In this document: piece after piece, positions 23,621 to 33,253 of the stretch
Layout of the letters: every line of letters starts with the position of its first letter
Position numbering within the stretch: position 1 is the stretch's first letter
NCBI RefSeq assembly: GCF_000621565.1
Contig: NZ_JHXZ01000009.1
Span: 186,001 to 250,000, forward strand
DNA from: Butyrivibrio sp. LB2008
GTDB lineage: Bacteria > Bacillota > Clostridia > Lachnospirales > Lachnospiraceae
Length of the DNA stretch: 64,000 bases
Direction: 5' to 3'
Program-made: the position numbers and the translations under genes
The notes under the pieces: generated by a model
Seen by the model: only the letters and a program-made list of their open reading frames with translations
What the model was told of the DNA's origin: nothing
Databases searched by the model: none

Positions 23621-23800
23621 TGTGCTTATGTTGGCGGCAAAATTTTTGCGCTTAATATATGAGCTCCGAATGGAGGGCTCTACGGGCATGAATGATATTA
23701 TGTTCCGAAAGCGCAATTTTGGAAATTACAACTTTGCCTGAAACAGTGAAGAATATGTATATAAATGCATGTATTCACTGAATCTGATTTTAAGCTTCTT
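23621..23800 (+). ncRNA. candidate structured RNA of unknown class
   Basis: Downstream of the promoter the sequence folds as a three-way junction. An outer stem pairs CAAAATTTTTGCGCTT (23638-23653) with AAGCGCAATTTTG (23709-23721, three unpaired T on the left). Inside are hairpin 1 (GAGCTCC, 23661-23667, with GGA and GCTC to 23680) and hairpin 2 (CGGGCAT, 23683-23689, with ATGTTCCG, 23700-23707). A further stem CAGTGAA/TTCACTG follows at about 23744-23780. No reading frame fits. The remaining gap 23800-24114 holds a short GC-rich patch (24030-24080, CGGGCCCG and GCACCGG) but no gene. The class is not recognised and the 3' end is not defined. Confidence 0.45.
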
Positions 23801-24114
23801 GATCTGTGACTTTGAAATACTACCGAAATCTATGTGCTTTTTTCTTAGAAAAGTGATTAAAGGATTCGGAAAAGATACGCAGGGTGCTGAATTTTGCACA
23901 GCGTACTCACAGACTCTTCTGGTAAGATCGGGATGTCTTGGAAATGTGGGGCCTCTCCAGTTGTTTTTCTTATACTGTCTGTTATTTCTTTGGCTATTTT
24001 TAAGCTAAGATACAAAACTATTATAAAAACGGGCCCGTTGCCGGCATGGAGATGGTGAACTGGGTGTAAGGGGCACCGGTTTGGATATTTTCTATATTGA
24101 GAGGGAACTAAATT

Positions 24115-24975
24115 ATGAAAGAACTGAACTCATGCAAAGAGGCTATGGCTGAATGCATCGAGAAGAAATATTTCTCGATCGCGCATCTGTACAAGGATGA
24201 GAAGGCTATGGCTATGCATATTCACGATTGTTACGAGGTGTATTATTCAATATCAGGCGGGAAGCAGTTTCTGATTGATAACAAGGTTTATGACATTGCT
24301 CCCGGTGATATTTTTCTTATAAGTCAGTATGATTCGCATTATCTGACACAGATTGATCAGGAACTTCACGAGCGTATTGTTATAATGATCGATCCGGAAT
24401 TTATGAAGAGCGTTTCGAGCGAAGAGACCAATCTGAATAAGTGTTTCGAGAACAGGGGAGAAGATTTTTCTCACAAGATAAGTCTGAATCAGGAGCAGCA
24501 GAAAAGATTTTTATATTTTATAAACAAGATACTTTCAAGTAACGGCTATGGTCATGATCTACTGGAGAAGACTACATTTATAGAGCTGTTTTTGATGATA
24601 AATAAGATATTGCTCGACAAGGACGGAGATAAGGCTACAGAGGAGATTGCTACATATAATGAGCAGGTTGATGCAATCCTTTCGTATCTCAACAGCAATA
24701 TTCAGAATCCGGTGAGCATAGGCGATCTTGCAAAGCATTTCTATATAAGTGAGTCCTATATCTGCAGAATATTTAAGTCTGCGACCGGAACAACCATAAA
24801 TAAATATATGACAGCCAGAAGAATATCAATAGCGAAGTCTTTACTGGCTGAGGGAAAAGGCGTAAGTGAAGTCTGCGAGGAGTGCGGTTTCTCGGATTAC
24901 AGCAACTTCCTCAAAGCGTTTACCAAGTCGGTTGGTATTTCGCCAAAGAAATATTCGCAGAACTGCTACAGATAG
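24115..24975 (+). CDS. AraC family regulator with cupin sensor domain
   Basis: 286 residues: an N-terminal cupin-like domain (residues 15-100, HIHDCYEVYYSISGG, then APGDIFLISQYDSHY) and a C-terminal double helix-turn-helix (residues 185-283) with ISESYICRIFKSATGTTINKYM and the signature VSEVCEECGFSDYSNFLKAF. This layout is typical of regulators of carbohydrate use that sense a sugar. The neighbours (ackA, rpmF) give no hint of its target. It sits where many Lachnospiraceae have only the short gap or the yceD gene between ackA and rpmF. GAGAGGGAAC serves as ribosome site. Confidence 0.88.
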   Translation: MKELNSCKEAMAECIEKKYFSIAHLYKDEKAMAMHIHDCYEVYYSISGGKQFLIDNKVYDIAPGDIFLISQYDSHYLTQIDQELHERIVIMIDPEFMKSVSSEETNLNKCFENRGEDFSHKISLNQEQQKRFLYFINKILSSNGYGHDLLEKTTFIELFLMINKILLDKDGDKATEEIATYNEQVDAILSYLNSNIQNPVSIGDLAKHFYISESYICRIFKSATGTTINKYMTARRISIAKSLLAEGKGVSEVCEECGFSDYSNFLKAFTKSVGISPKKYSQNCYR

Positions 24976-24989
24976 TGCGGAAAAAACTG

Positions 24990-25018
24990 TTGACAAATGG
25001 AAAAGCTATGAGTATACT
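24990..25018 (+). promoter_or_regulatory. promoter of rpmF-plsX
   Basis: A consensus TTGACA (24990-24995), exact 17-base spacer and TATACT (25013-25018). The leader before rpmF holds a hairpin pairing AATTGCCT with AGGCAGTT. Confidence 0.85.
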
Positions 25019-25106
25019 ACATAGGTATGCTAATGAATAAACGTAAACAATTGCCTTTGTAAACAGGCAGTTTCTTATACGGTTACTGTAAGGAGGTGTT
25101 ACTCAA

Positions 25107-25289
25107 ATGTCAATCTGCCCTAAGAATAAGTCATCAAAAGGCCATAGAGATCAGAGAAGAGCTAACTGGAAAATGACAGCTCCCACTTTGGTAAAGTGCA
25201 GTCATTGTGGAGCTCTTATGCAGCCTCATCAGGTTTGCAAGAAGTGTGGCTACTACAATAAGAAGAGCATTGTTGAGACTGAGGCTTGA
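25107..25289 (+). CDS. rpmF: 50S ribosomal protein L32
   Basis: A 60-residue L32 of the large ribosomal subunit, starting MSICPKNKSSKGHRDQRRAN. It has the zinc-binding form with paired knuckles CSHC and CKKC. A strong AAGGAGGTG ribosome site precedes the ATG. In Firmicutes rpmF usually precedes plsX, as here, linking translation to fatty-acid/phospholipid synthesis; the yceD (DUF177) gene that often precedes rpmF is absent. Confidence 0.98.
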   Translation: MSICPKNKSSKGHRDQRRANWKMTAPTLVKCSHCGALMQPHQVCKKCGYYNKKSIVETEA

Positions 25290-25325
25290 TATACTTTTGG
25301 TATACCCTCATAAAGTCAGAATTTA

Positions 25326-25354
25326 AAGGCTTTCCGGCTATGTCGGAAAGCCTT
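25326..25354 (+). terminator. terminator/attenuator between rpmF and plsX
   Basis: AAGGCTTTCCG (25326-25336) pairs over 11 bp with CGGAAAGCCTT (25344-25354), then GATTTTT. It would lower plsX expression relative to rpmF or end the rpmF message. Confidence 0.85.
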
Positions 25355-25414
25355 GATTTTTGTCAACCACTCTAGTATATTAAAATAAGTTCAATTTAAT
25401 AGGAGGTCCCGAAT

Positions 25415-26422
25415 ATGTCGGAACTTGTACGAGTTGCCGTTGATGCTATGGGTGGAGATAATGCACCTGTTGCAACGGTCAAGGGAGCTGTTGAGGCAGT
25501 TGCCGAATCAAAAGCTGTCAAAGTATTTCTTGTCGGTAAAAAAGAAGTTCTCGAAAAAGAACTTTCCGCATACACTTACGATAAAGACAGGATAGAAATC
25601 GTTGATGCAACAGAAGTCATAGAGATGGCGGAACCCCCGGTTTTGGCTATCAGGACCAAAAAAGATTCGTCAATAGTTAAGGCGATGTATATGGTCAATC
25701 ACGGTGAAGCGGATGCATACGTATCTGCAGGAAGCACCGGAGCTACACTTGTTGGCGGACAGGTAATTGTCGGAAGACTTAAGGGGGTTGACAGAGCCCC
25801 CCTTGCACCGCTTATCCCTACAGAAAAGGGTAATTCTCTTTTGATCGATTGCGGAGCAAATGTAGATGCGAGAGCAAATCATCTTGTTCAGTTTGCCAAG
25901 ATGGGAACCGTTTATATGGAGAACATCATGGTAATCAAGAATCCCACCGTTGCGATTGTCAATATCGGAGCGGAAGAGGAGAAGGGAAATGCACTTGTAA
26001 AGGAAACATTCCCTCTTTTAAAGAATTGTCCCGATATTAACTTTATCGGAAGTATCGAGGCAAGGGATATTCCTGCCGGCAATGCTGATGTTATTGTCTG
26101 TGAAGCATTTACGGGTAATGTGATCCTTAAGATGTATGAGGGTGTTGCCAAATCTCTTGTACATGTTATTAAGAAGGGACTTATGTCCAGTCTTAAGACG
26201 AAAATCGGAGCTCTTCTTATTAAGGATGACCTTAAGAAGACACTTGGCAATTACAGCCTTGAAAAGTACGGCGGAGCACCTATGCTTGGACTTAAGGGCC
26301 TTGTCGTAAAGACTCACGGAAGTTCAAGTGATATTGAGATCAAGAACTCAATATTACAGTGTGTAACTTTTACAGAGCAAAAGATAAGCGAGAAGATCAG
26401 CGCAAAGATTTCACCGCAATAA
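25415..26422 (+). CDS. plsX: phosphate acyltransferase PlsX
   Basis: PlsX makes acyl phosphate from acyl-ACP, used by PlsY (gene at 60174 here) to start phospholipid synthesis. 335 residues; signatures VAVDAMGGDNAP at the N-terminus, SAGSTGATLVGG near residue 105, and GFTGNV-type AFTGNVILK near 233. AGGAGGTCC is the ribosome site. Followed by acpP, its acyl-carrier partner. Confidence 0.97.
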   Translation: MSELVRVAVDAMGGDNAPVATVKGAVEAVAESKAVKVFLVGKKEVLEKELSAYTYDKDRIEIVDATEVIEMAEPPVLAIRTKKDSSIVKAMYMVNHGEADAYVSAGSTGATLVGGQVIVGRLKGVDRAPLAPLIPTEKGNSLLIDCGANVDARANHLVQFAKMGTVYMENIMVIKNPTVAIVNIGAEEEKGNALVKETFPLLKNCPDINFIGSIEARDIPAGNADVIVCEAFTGNVILKMYEGVAKSLVHVIKKGLMSSLKTKIGALLIKDDLKKTLGNYSLEKYGGAPMLGLKGLVVKTHGSSSDIEIKNSILQCVTFTEQKISEKISAKISPQ

Positions 26423-26500
26423 TAACTGTTATTTGAAATTGCTGTAGTTCCGCTAAAAAATTGAGATAAAAAAGCTGCTATGCAGTGGAGGAAAAGTTTT

Positions 26501-26740
26501 ATGGAAGAATTCGAGAAGATGAAAGAAGTTATTGCCAGTGTGCTCAATGTTGATCCTGAAGAGATCAAAATGGAGACAACATTCACAGAGGATCTCGGTG
26601 CTGATTCTCTTGATCTTTTTCAGATCATTATGGGACTTGAGGATGAATTTGATGTTCAGATAGATCCCGAAAAGACTGAAAATATCAAAACTGTTGGGGA
26701 AGCTGTTGAGCTTTTGAAGGCTGCAATAGAAACTAAGTAA
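26501..26740 (+). CDS. acpP: acyl carrier protein
   Basis: A 79-residue acidic ACP. The phosphopantetheine attachment Ser is in GADSLDLFQIIM. Start 26501 (MEEFEKMK) follows the ribosome site GTGGAGG; an in-frame ATG at 26480 lies before that site. It sits between plsX and rnc, the usual Firmicutes order, and serves fatty acid synthesis. Confidence 0.97.
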   Translation: MEEFEKMKEVIASVLNVDPEEIKMETTFTEDLGADSLDLFQIIMGLEDEFDVQIDPEKTENIKTVGEAVELLKAAIETK

Positions 26741-26766
26741 TTCTCAATCAATTTTTTGTACTATCT

Positions 26767-26788
26767 GAGGCAGCATTATAACTGCCTC
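26767..26788 (+). terminator. terminator after acpP
   Basis: GAGGCAG (26767-26773) pairs with CTGCCTC (26782-26788), followed by TTTTCTATTTTT. It lies 38 bases before rnc, so rnc-smc-ftsY is reached by read-through or another promoter. Confidence 0.82.
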
Positions 26789-26825
26789 TTTTCTATTTTT
26801 ATTCTAAACATTCTTCGAGGTAACT

Positions 26826-27521
26826 ATGTTAACGGAAAACGACATCAGCAGACTGGAACAGATAATCGGTTATACATTCAAGGACAAAGCTCTTATTATC
26901 GAGGCTCTTACACACAGTTCTTATGTGAATGAGCACAAGATCAATAAAAAGCATGACTATGAGCGCCTTGAATTTCTTGGTGATGCTATTTTGGAGATGA
27001 TCTCGAGTGAGTATCTTTTTAAGACATTCCCCGATAAAAAAGAGGGCGAGATGTCCAAGATAAGAGCGGCGCTTGTTTGCGAACCGGCTCTTTATCACGA
27101 TTCTCTTCAGATAGATTTAAAGAGCTATATTCAGCTTGGAAAAGGTGAAGAGGCAACCGGTGGAAGAAATAAAGAGTCTATTATCGCCGATGTTATGGAA
27201 GCTGTTATCGGAGCGCTTTACCTCGACGGAGGTATCGGTGAATCCAAGAAATATATTGATAAATATGTTCTTACAAATTCTGAGTCTTATCAGATGTATA
27301 ACGACAATAAATCCACTTTGCAAGAGATCGTGCAGAGTTTGAAACTCGGCGGTGTCAGGTATGAAACATGTGGCGAAAGTGGTCCCGAACATGATAAAAT
27401 GTTCAAGGTTCGTGTTTACGTAGCAGATAAGAATATGGGAGAAGGGACTGGCAGAACCAAGAAGAGTGCCGAACAACAGGCGGCATATCAGGCGGTTCTG
27501 GCTTTGAATAAAAAGAAATAA
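26826..27521 (+). CDS. rnc: ribonuclease III
   Basis: RNase III cuts double-stranded RNA, including rRNA precursors. 231 residues: the catalytic domain holds YERLEFLGDAILEM (residues 40-53, metal-binding Glu and Asp) and DVMEAVIGALYLDGG; the C-terminal dsRNA-binding domain ends GTGRTKKSAEQQAAYQAV. GAGGTAA is the ribosome site. Its TAA overlaps the smc ATG (TAATG), so translation is coupled. Confidence 0.97.
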   Translation: MLTENDISRLEQIIGYTFKDKALIIEALTHSSYVNEHKINKKHDYERLEFLGDAILEMISSEYLFKTFPDKKEGEMSKIRAALVCEPALYHDSLQIDLKSYIQLGKGEEATGGRNKESIIADVMEAVIGALYLDGGIGESKKYIDKYVLTNSESYQMYNDNKSTLQEIVQSLKLGGVRYETCGESGPEHDKMFKVRVYVADKNMGEGTGRTKKSAEQQAAYQAVLALNKKK

Positions 27522-30500
27522 TGTATTTAAAAAGTATTGAGATTCATGGTTTTAAATCATTTGCCAATAAAATAAAACTTGATTTTCACAACGGAATTAC
27601 CGGAATCGTTGGTCCTAACGGATCCGGAAAGAGTAATGTAGCAGATGCCGTAAGATGGGTTCTCGGTGAACAGCGTATCAAGCAGCTTCGAGGCGGATCC
27701 ATGCAGGATGTAATTTTCTCGGGGACGGAGCTCAGAAAGCCTCTGGGCTACGCTTTTGTTGCCATTACACTTGATAATTCCGATCATTCACTTGCCATAG
27801 ATTATGATGAAGTAACTGTTTCAAGACGCCTTTATCGTTCGGGTGAGAGTGAATATATGATAAATGGCTCTGCTTGTCGACTCAAGGATGTAAATGAGCT
27901 GTTTATGGATACGGGTATCGGTAAAGAGGGATATTCTATCATCGGACAGGGTCAGATTGATCAGATCCTTTCAAGTAAGCCCGAAGATAGAAGAAATCTT
28001 TTTGACGAAGCGGCAGGTATCGTTAAGTTTAAGTCGAGAAAAGAGACCGCGGTTAAGAAGCTTGCCGAGGAAAAGATAAATCTTACCAGAATAAGTGATA
28101 TTCTGGCAGAGCTTGAAAAACAGACAGGACCTCTTGAAAAGCAGTCTGAAAAAGCAAAAGAATATCTGAAATTCAGAGAGAGACTTAAGACACTCGATGT
28201 AAATATGTTCCTTGTTGAGAATAAGAATCAAAAGGAACAGCTTGAAGAAGCGGGAAAGAACCTTCTTATTGCTTCGGTGTCACTTACTGAGTCCAAGAAT
28301 AATTACGAGAAGGCCAAGGAAGAATATGAAAATATCCAGAAGAAGCTTGAAGAACTTGATGCGGAGATAGATGAAGCAAGAGCTAAGATCACGGATTCTT
28401 CTGTTAAAAAAGAAAAACTTGAAGGCCAGATCGGAATTCTCAACGAGAAGATAAATTCAGCATCTTCAAATGATGCTCATTTTAAGACAAGAATCAATGA
28501 TGAGCAGGAAAAGATTGCTGAAAAGAATAAAGAAAAAGAGAAGTATTTACAGAAAAAAGAAGAAATTGACGCAGAAGTTGCGAAGTTTCTTGAGAGCAAG
28601 GAAGAGGCAAGAAAAGAACTTGATAAGGTCCTTGCTGAGATAAATGAAATAAACGAGCAGGTTGAAGAGTGCAAGAGCACTATCATCGAAACTCTTAATA
28701 AGAGGGCTACGATAAAGTCTAAACTCAGTTCCCTTGATACAATGAAGGAACAGGTCAATATCAGAAAGGCAGAACTTACAGGTAAGCTTGTTCGTGCGCA
28801 GTCGGATGAATCCAGACAGGAAGAGACAATAAAGAAATTAAGGGATGAGTTTGACAGGATAACTGCCGAGATTTCAGAAATGAATCAGAAGCAGAAAACT
28901 ACAGATCAGGAAATAGTTGCGATCCGTGAGGAAATGTCTCGCAAAGATACTGAACTTAGAAAAACTCAGAACTTGTATCAGCAGGAAAAATCAAGACTTG
29001 AAGCTCTTGCCAATATCACCGAAAGATACGAGGGATACGGCGGAAGCGTTAAGAAGGTAATGGAGAGAAAAGATTCCGTTACCGGTATCATCGGTGTAGT
29101 TGCGGATATTATCAAGACTGAACCTAAGTATGAGACTGCCATTGAAGTGGCGCTTGGCGGTAATATCCAGAATATTGTTACGGATGATGAAGAGACGGCA
29201 AAAAAGATGATTGCTTACCTCAAGGAAACCAGAGCGGGAAGAGCAACATTTTTACCTCTTACATCACTTGATAATCCGCCCGAGCTTAAGGCCAAGGAGG
29301 CACTCAATGAAGAGGGTGTTCTTGGAATGGCTGATGAACTTGTACAGACAGATCCCAAATATAGAAGTGTAGCTAAAGCTATGCTTGGAAGAATCGTTGC
29401 TGTCGACAATATCGACAATGCGGTTAAGATTGCAAGGAAATACAGATACACCGTACGAATGGTAACTCTTGAAGGTGAACTTCTTGTTCCCGGCGGAGCT
29501 ATCAGTGGTGGTGCTTTTAAGAATAACAGTAATCTCCTCGGAAGACGCCGTGAGATGGATGAGATGGAGCTCAATGTTCAGAAGTACAAAGAACAGATTG
29601 ATACGCTTCAGGAAGAAATTGACGCGGCAAAGAAAAAGAGAAATGAACTCCGTACACTTTCAGAGGAACTTAGAAATGAACTTCAGGGTAAGTTTATTGC
29701 CCAGAATACCGCAAGACTGAATGTCGAGAATGAGGAAGCAAGACAGGAAGAGCAGAAGGGTAACTATAGCGATCTTAAAGCAGAAAATGATGAGATCGAA
29801 ACAAGAATTGCAGAAATAGAGACAGAGAAAACACAGGCTCTTTCTGCACTTGAAGATTCCGAGAATACAGAGAAAATCTGCACTGAGCTCGTTGAAAAGC
29901 ATAAGGCTAAGCTTGAAGAGCTCCATGTGATTGAAGAGCGCGAGAATGATGCCGTTTCCGTAAAAGAGATTGAATATGAGAAGAGCCATCAGAAGCAGGA
30001 GTTCTATCAGCAGAATGTCGACCGTATAAATGATGATATCGCTACCGAAGAGAAGGCGCTTGCAGAAATCGTGGAATCAATGAACGAGAATGCAAGACTT
30101 CTTGAGCAGAACAAGAAAGATATCGAAGAGATCAGACTTACGATCGAGGCATCATTGGATGTTCAGTCGGGCGCTACAAAAGAACTTGAAGAGAAGAAAG
30201 AAATCAAGAACAATCTTTCGGAAGCTCAGAAAGAATTCTTTGGTAAAACCGAAGATCTTAATAAACAGATGTCAGATCTTGAGAAGGAAGTTATCAGACT
30301 TACTTCCAAGAAGGAAAAATGCGAAGAGTCGATTGAATCTCAGATCAATTATATGTGGAATGAATATGAGATCACATTGTCTGACGCGGCTGAACTTCGC
30401 GATGAGGAAATGAATGATGTTCCGGCTATGAGAAGAGAGATACACTCTTTGAAAGATTCGATCAGGAAACTCGGCGATGTCAATGTAAATGCCATTGAGG

Positions 30501-31078
30501 ATTACAAGAACCTCATGGAGAGATATACATTTATGAAGAATCAGCATGATGATCTTATTGAAGCGGAAAAGCAACTCAAGGAGATTATCAATGACCTTGA
30601 TGAATCCATGAGAAAGCAGTTCATGGAACAGTTCAAGCTCATCAATACTGAGTTTGATAAGGTATTTAAGGAAATGTTCGGCGGTGGTAAGGGAACGCTT
30701 GAACTTGCTGAAGATGAGGATATTCTTGAAGCAGGAATAAAGATCAACGCTCAGCCGCCAGGAAAGAAGCTGGTCAACATGATGCAGATGTCCGGTGGAG
30801 AAAAAGCGCTTACAGCCATTGCACTTCTTTTCGCGATTCAGAACCTCAAACCTTCACCGTTCTGTCTTCTTGACGAGATTGAAGCGGCGCTTGATGAGAA
30901 TAACGTTGTACGTTTTGCAAGATATTTGCACAAACTTTGCAATACACAGTTCATTGTAATTACGCACCGTCGTGGTACAATGGAAAGTGCCGACAGACTT
31001 TACGGTATAACGATGCAAGAAAAAGGCGTATCAACACTTGTAAGCGTAAATCTTATTGATAAGGAGCTCAGTAACTGA
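27521..31078 (+). CDS. smc: chromosome segregation protein SMC
   Basis: SMC is the ATPase of bacterial condensin. 1185 residues in the usual order: Walker A GPNGSGKSNVADAVRW (about 32), a long coiled coil with hinge domain near 500-670 (GYGGSVKKVMERKDSVTGIIG, VPGGAISGGAF), second coiled coil, then the C-terminal head with signature MQMSGGEKALTAIALL and Walker B PFCLLDEIEAALDE. It overlaps rnc and ftsY by single bases (TAATG, TGATG), forming one coupled unit rnc-smc-ftsY. Confidence 0.98.
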   Translation: MYLKSIEIHGFKSFANKIKLDFHNGITGIVGPNGSGKSNVADAVRWVLGEQRIKQLRGGSMQDVIFSGTELRKPLGYAFVAITLDNSDHSLAIDYDEVTVSRRLYRSGESEYMINGSACRLKDVNELFMDTGIGKEGYSIIGQGQIDQILSSKPEDRRNLFDEAAGIVKFKSRKETAVKKLAEEKINLTRISDILAELEKQTGPLEKQSEKAKEYLKFRERLKTLDVNMFLVENKNQKEQLEEAGKNLLIASVSLTESKNNYEKAKEEYENIQKKLEELDAEIDEARAKITDSSVKKEKLEGQIGILNEKINSASSNDAHFKTRINDEQEKIAEKNKEKEKYLQKKEEIDAEVAKFLESKEEARKELDKVLAEINEINEQVEECKSTIIETLNKRATIKSKLSSLDTMKEQVNIRKAELTGKLVRAQSDESRQEETIKKLRDEFDRITAEISEMNQKQKTTDQEIVAIREEMSRKDTELRKTQNLYQQEKSRLEALANITERYEGYGGSVKKVMERKDSVTGIIGVVADIIKTEPKYETAIEVALGGNIQNIVTDDEETAKKMIAYLKETRAGRATFLPLTSLDNPPELKAKEALNEEGVLGMADELVQTDPKYRSVAKAMLGRIVAVDNIDNAVKIARKYRYTVRMVTLEGELLVPGGAISGGAFKNNSNLLGRRREMDEMELNVQKYKEQIDTLQEEIDAAKKKRNELRTLSEELRNELQGKFIAQNTARLNVENEEARQEEQKGNYSDLKAENDEIETRIAEIETEKTQALSALEDSENTEKICTELVEKHKAKLEELHVIEERENDAVSVKEIEYEKSHQKQEFYQQNVDRINDDIATEEKALAEIVESMNENARLLEQNKKDIEEIRLTIEASLDVQSGATKELEEKKEIKNNLSEAQKEFFGKTEDLNKQMSDLEKEVIRLTSKKEKCEESIESQINYMWNEYEITLSDAAELRDEEMNDVPAMRREIHSLKDSIRKLGDVNVNAIEDYKNLMERYTFMKNQHDDLIEAEKQLKEIINDLDESMRKQFMEQFKLINTEFDKVFKEMFGGGKGTLELAEDEDILEAGIKINAQPPGKKLVNMMQMSGGEKALTAIALLFAIQNLKPSPFCLLDEIEAALDENNVVRFARYLHKLCNTQFIVITHRRGTMESADRLYGITMQEKGVSTLVSVNLIDKELSN

Positions 31079-31992
31079 TGGCTGGTGGATTTTTTGCAAA
31101 ATTACAACAAGGCTTGTCGAAAACAAGAGAAAATATCGCTAAGGGCATAGATAATGTCTTTAACGGATTTTCAAATATAGACGATGATTTTTATGAGGAG
31201 CTTGAAGAAACTCTCATTATGGGAGATATCGGTATCGATGCTACAAGCAGTATCATTGATAATCTGCGCAAGCAGGTAAAGGAAAAGCATATTTCCGATC
31301 CTGCCGAGTGCAAGAAACTCCTTGTGGAAAATATCAGAGAGCAGATGAGGACGGGCGATGAAGCCTATGATTTCGAAGATAAGAAGACTGTTATCTTTGT
31401 TATAGGTGTCAATGGCGTAGGAAAGACAACATCTGTAGGCAAACTCGCCGCTATATACAAGAATAAGGGCAAAAAAGTTCTGATTGCAGCTGCCGATACA
31501 TACAGAGCCGCAGCTACAGAGCAGCTCAAAGAATGGGCTGACAGAGCCGGAACACCTATTATCTGCGGAAAAGAAGGCGGAGATCCGGGAAGCGTTATTT
31601 ATGATGCCGCTTTTGCCTTTAAATCAAGAGATTGTGATATTCTTATAGTTGATACGGCGGGAAGACTTCACAATAAGAAGAATCTTATGGATGAACTTTC
31701 CAAGATGAACAGGATCCTTGATAAGGAACTTGGAGAAGTTTGCAGAGAGAACTTCATTGTTCTTGACGGAACTACAGGTCAAAACGCTATAATGCAGGCT
31801 AGGGAATTCGGCGAAGCCGCAGACCTTACCGGTATTATACTTACCAAGCTCGATGGCACCGCAAAAGGCGGAATCGCAGTTGCTATAGTTTCCGAACTTA
31901 ATATCCCGGTAAAATATATCGGTGTCGGAGAAGCTATAGACGACCTGGAGAGATTTGACTCCGATCAGTTTGTGGATGCTTTATTTTCATGA
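31078..31992 (+). CDS. ftsY: signal recognition particle receptor FtsY
   Basis: FtsY docks the SRP-ribosome complex at the membrane. 304 residues, the short Gram-positive form with no acidic A domain. The NG domain shows GVNGVGKTTSVGKLA (P-loop), AADTYRAAATEQL, DTAGRLHNKKNLM, and TKLDGTAKGG. Starts on the last base of smc. Its partner Ffh is encoded at 36503. Confidence 0.97.
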   Translation: MAGGFFAKLQQGLSKTRENIAKGIDNVFNGFSNIDDDFYEELEETLIMGDIGIDATSSIIDNLRKQVKEKHISDPAECKKLLVENIREQMRTGDEAYDFEDKKTVIFVIGVNGVGKTTSVGKLAAIYKNKGKKVLIAAADTYRAAATEQLKEWADRAGTPIICGKEGGDPGSVIYDAAFAFKSRDCDILIVDTAGRLHNKKNLMDELSKMNRILDKELGEVCRENFIVLDGTTGQNAIMQAREFGEAADLTGIILTKLDGTAKGGIAVAIVSELNIPVKYIGVGEAIDDLERFDSDQFVDALFS

Positions 31993-32022
31993 TTAATATG
32001 TTGGGAGAATGGGAGATAAGAA

Positions 32023-33249
32023 ATGGCTGAAGAATCTATAATGACATTGGACAAATTTGAAGAAGCATATGAGGCTGTGAAGAAGGTTACACTTGAGACC
32101 AAGCTTATTTACAGTGATTACTGGAGCAACAGCACCGGTAACAAGGTTTATCTCAAGCCTGAAAATCTTCAGAGAACAGGTGCATATAAGGTGAGAGGTG
32201 CATATTACAAGATCACTACTCTTTCCGATGAAGAGAGAAAGAAAGGTCTTATAACCGCTTCTGCCGGAAATCATGCGCAGGGTGTTGCTTATGCAGCAAA
32301 GTGTTACGGTGTAAAGGCTACTATCGTAATGCCTACTTCAACTCCTCTTATAAAAGTGAACAGAACAAAGGCTCTCGGAGCAGAAGTTGTTCTTCACGGA
32401 AATGTATATGATGAAGCTTATGAGCATGCATGTAAGCTCGCTAAAGAGAATGGATATACAATGGTTCATCCTTTTGACGATCTTGATGTTGCAACAGGTC
32501 AGGGAACCATTGCAATGGAGATTATCAAGGAGCTTCCTACTGTAGATTACATCCTTGTTCCGATCGGTGGAGGCGGACTTGCAACAGGTGTTTCCACATT
32601 GGCTAAACTTCTTAATCCTAAGATTAAAGTTATAGGTGTAGAGCCTGCGGGAGCTAATTGCATGCAGGAATCGATAAAGGCAGGACATGTTGTTACACTT
32701 CCAGGTGTAAATACAATTGCCGACGGTACTGCGGTTAAGACTCCCGGAGAAAAAATCTTCCCTTATCTTACCAAGAATATAGATGACATCATCACTGTGC
32801 CCGATGAAGATCTTGTGGTTTCATTCCTTGATATGGTTGAGAACCATAAGATGGTAGTTGAGAATTCGGGACTTTTGTCCGTTGCCGCTCTTAAGCAGCT
32901 TGATTGCAAGGACAAGAAAGTTGCCTGCGTACTTTCTGGCGGAAACATGGATATCATAACGATGTCTTCCGTTGTACAGCAGGGTCTCATAATGAGAGAC
33001 AGAATATTTACCGTTTCGGTGCTTCTTCCCGACAAGCCGGGTGAACTTTCAAGAGTTTCCGGTATAATCGCCGAAGTAAACGGAAACGTTATCAAATTGG
33101 AGCACAACCAGTTCGTTTCAATCAACAGAAATGCTGCTGTTGAGCTTCGAATCACGCTTGAAGCGTTCGGAAGCGAGCATAAAGAACAGATTTTGAATGC
33201 TCTGACCGAAAAAGGTTTCAAACCTAAAATTGTAAGGACAAATATATAA
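32023..33249 (+). CDS. ilvA: threonine ammonia-lyase with ACT domain
   Basis: A PLP enzyme that deaminates L-threonine to 2-oxobutyrate, the first step toward isoleucine, or in catabolism. 408 residues. The PLP Lys is in RTGAYKVRGAYYK near residue 50; ASAGNHAQGVAYAA and VPIGGGGLATG complete the site. The last 80 residues (FTVSVLLPDKPGELSRVSGII onwards is the start of this part) form one ACT domain, as in the 400-residue bacterial type, rather than the two of E. coli IlvA; so TdcB-like regulation is possible. GGGAGATAAG is the ribosome site; an internal ATG at 32041 is less likely. Confidence 0.92.
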   Translation: MAEESIMTLDKFEEAYEAVKKVTLETKLIYSDYWSNSTGNKVYLKPENLQRTGAYKVRGAYYKITTLSDEERKKGLITASAGNHAQGVAYAAKCYGVKATIVMPTSTPLIKVNRTKALGAEVVLHGNVYDEAYEHACKLAKENGYTMVHPFDDLDVATGQGTIAMEIIKELPTVDYILVPIGGGGLATGVSTLAKLLNPKIKVIGVEPAGANCMQESIKAGHVVTLPGVNTIADGTAVKTPGEKIFPYLTKNIDDIITVPDEDLVVSFLDMVENHKMVVENSGLLSVAALKQLDCKDKKVACVLSGGNMDIITMSSVVQQGLIMRDRIFTVSVLLPDKPGELSRVSGIIAEVNGNVIKLEHNQFVSINRNAAVELRITLEAFGSEHKEQILNALTEKGFKPKIVRTNI

Positions 33250-33253
33250 GAAA

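Noticed and set aside
23769..24008. 79-codon open frame in the ackA-AraC gap
   Set aside because: No ribosome site, unusual composition (Phe/Leu/Cys-rich) and it lies behind the RNA candidate; no sign of a real protein.
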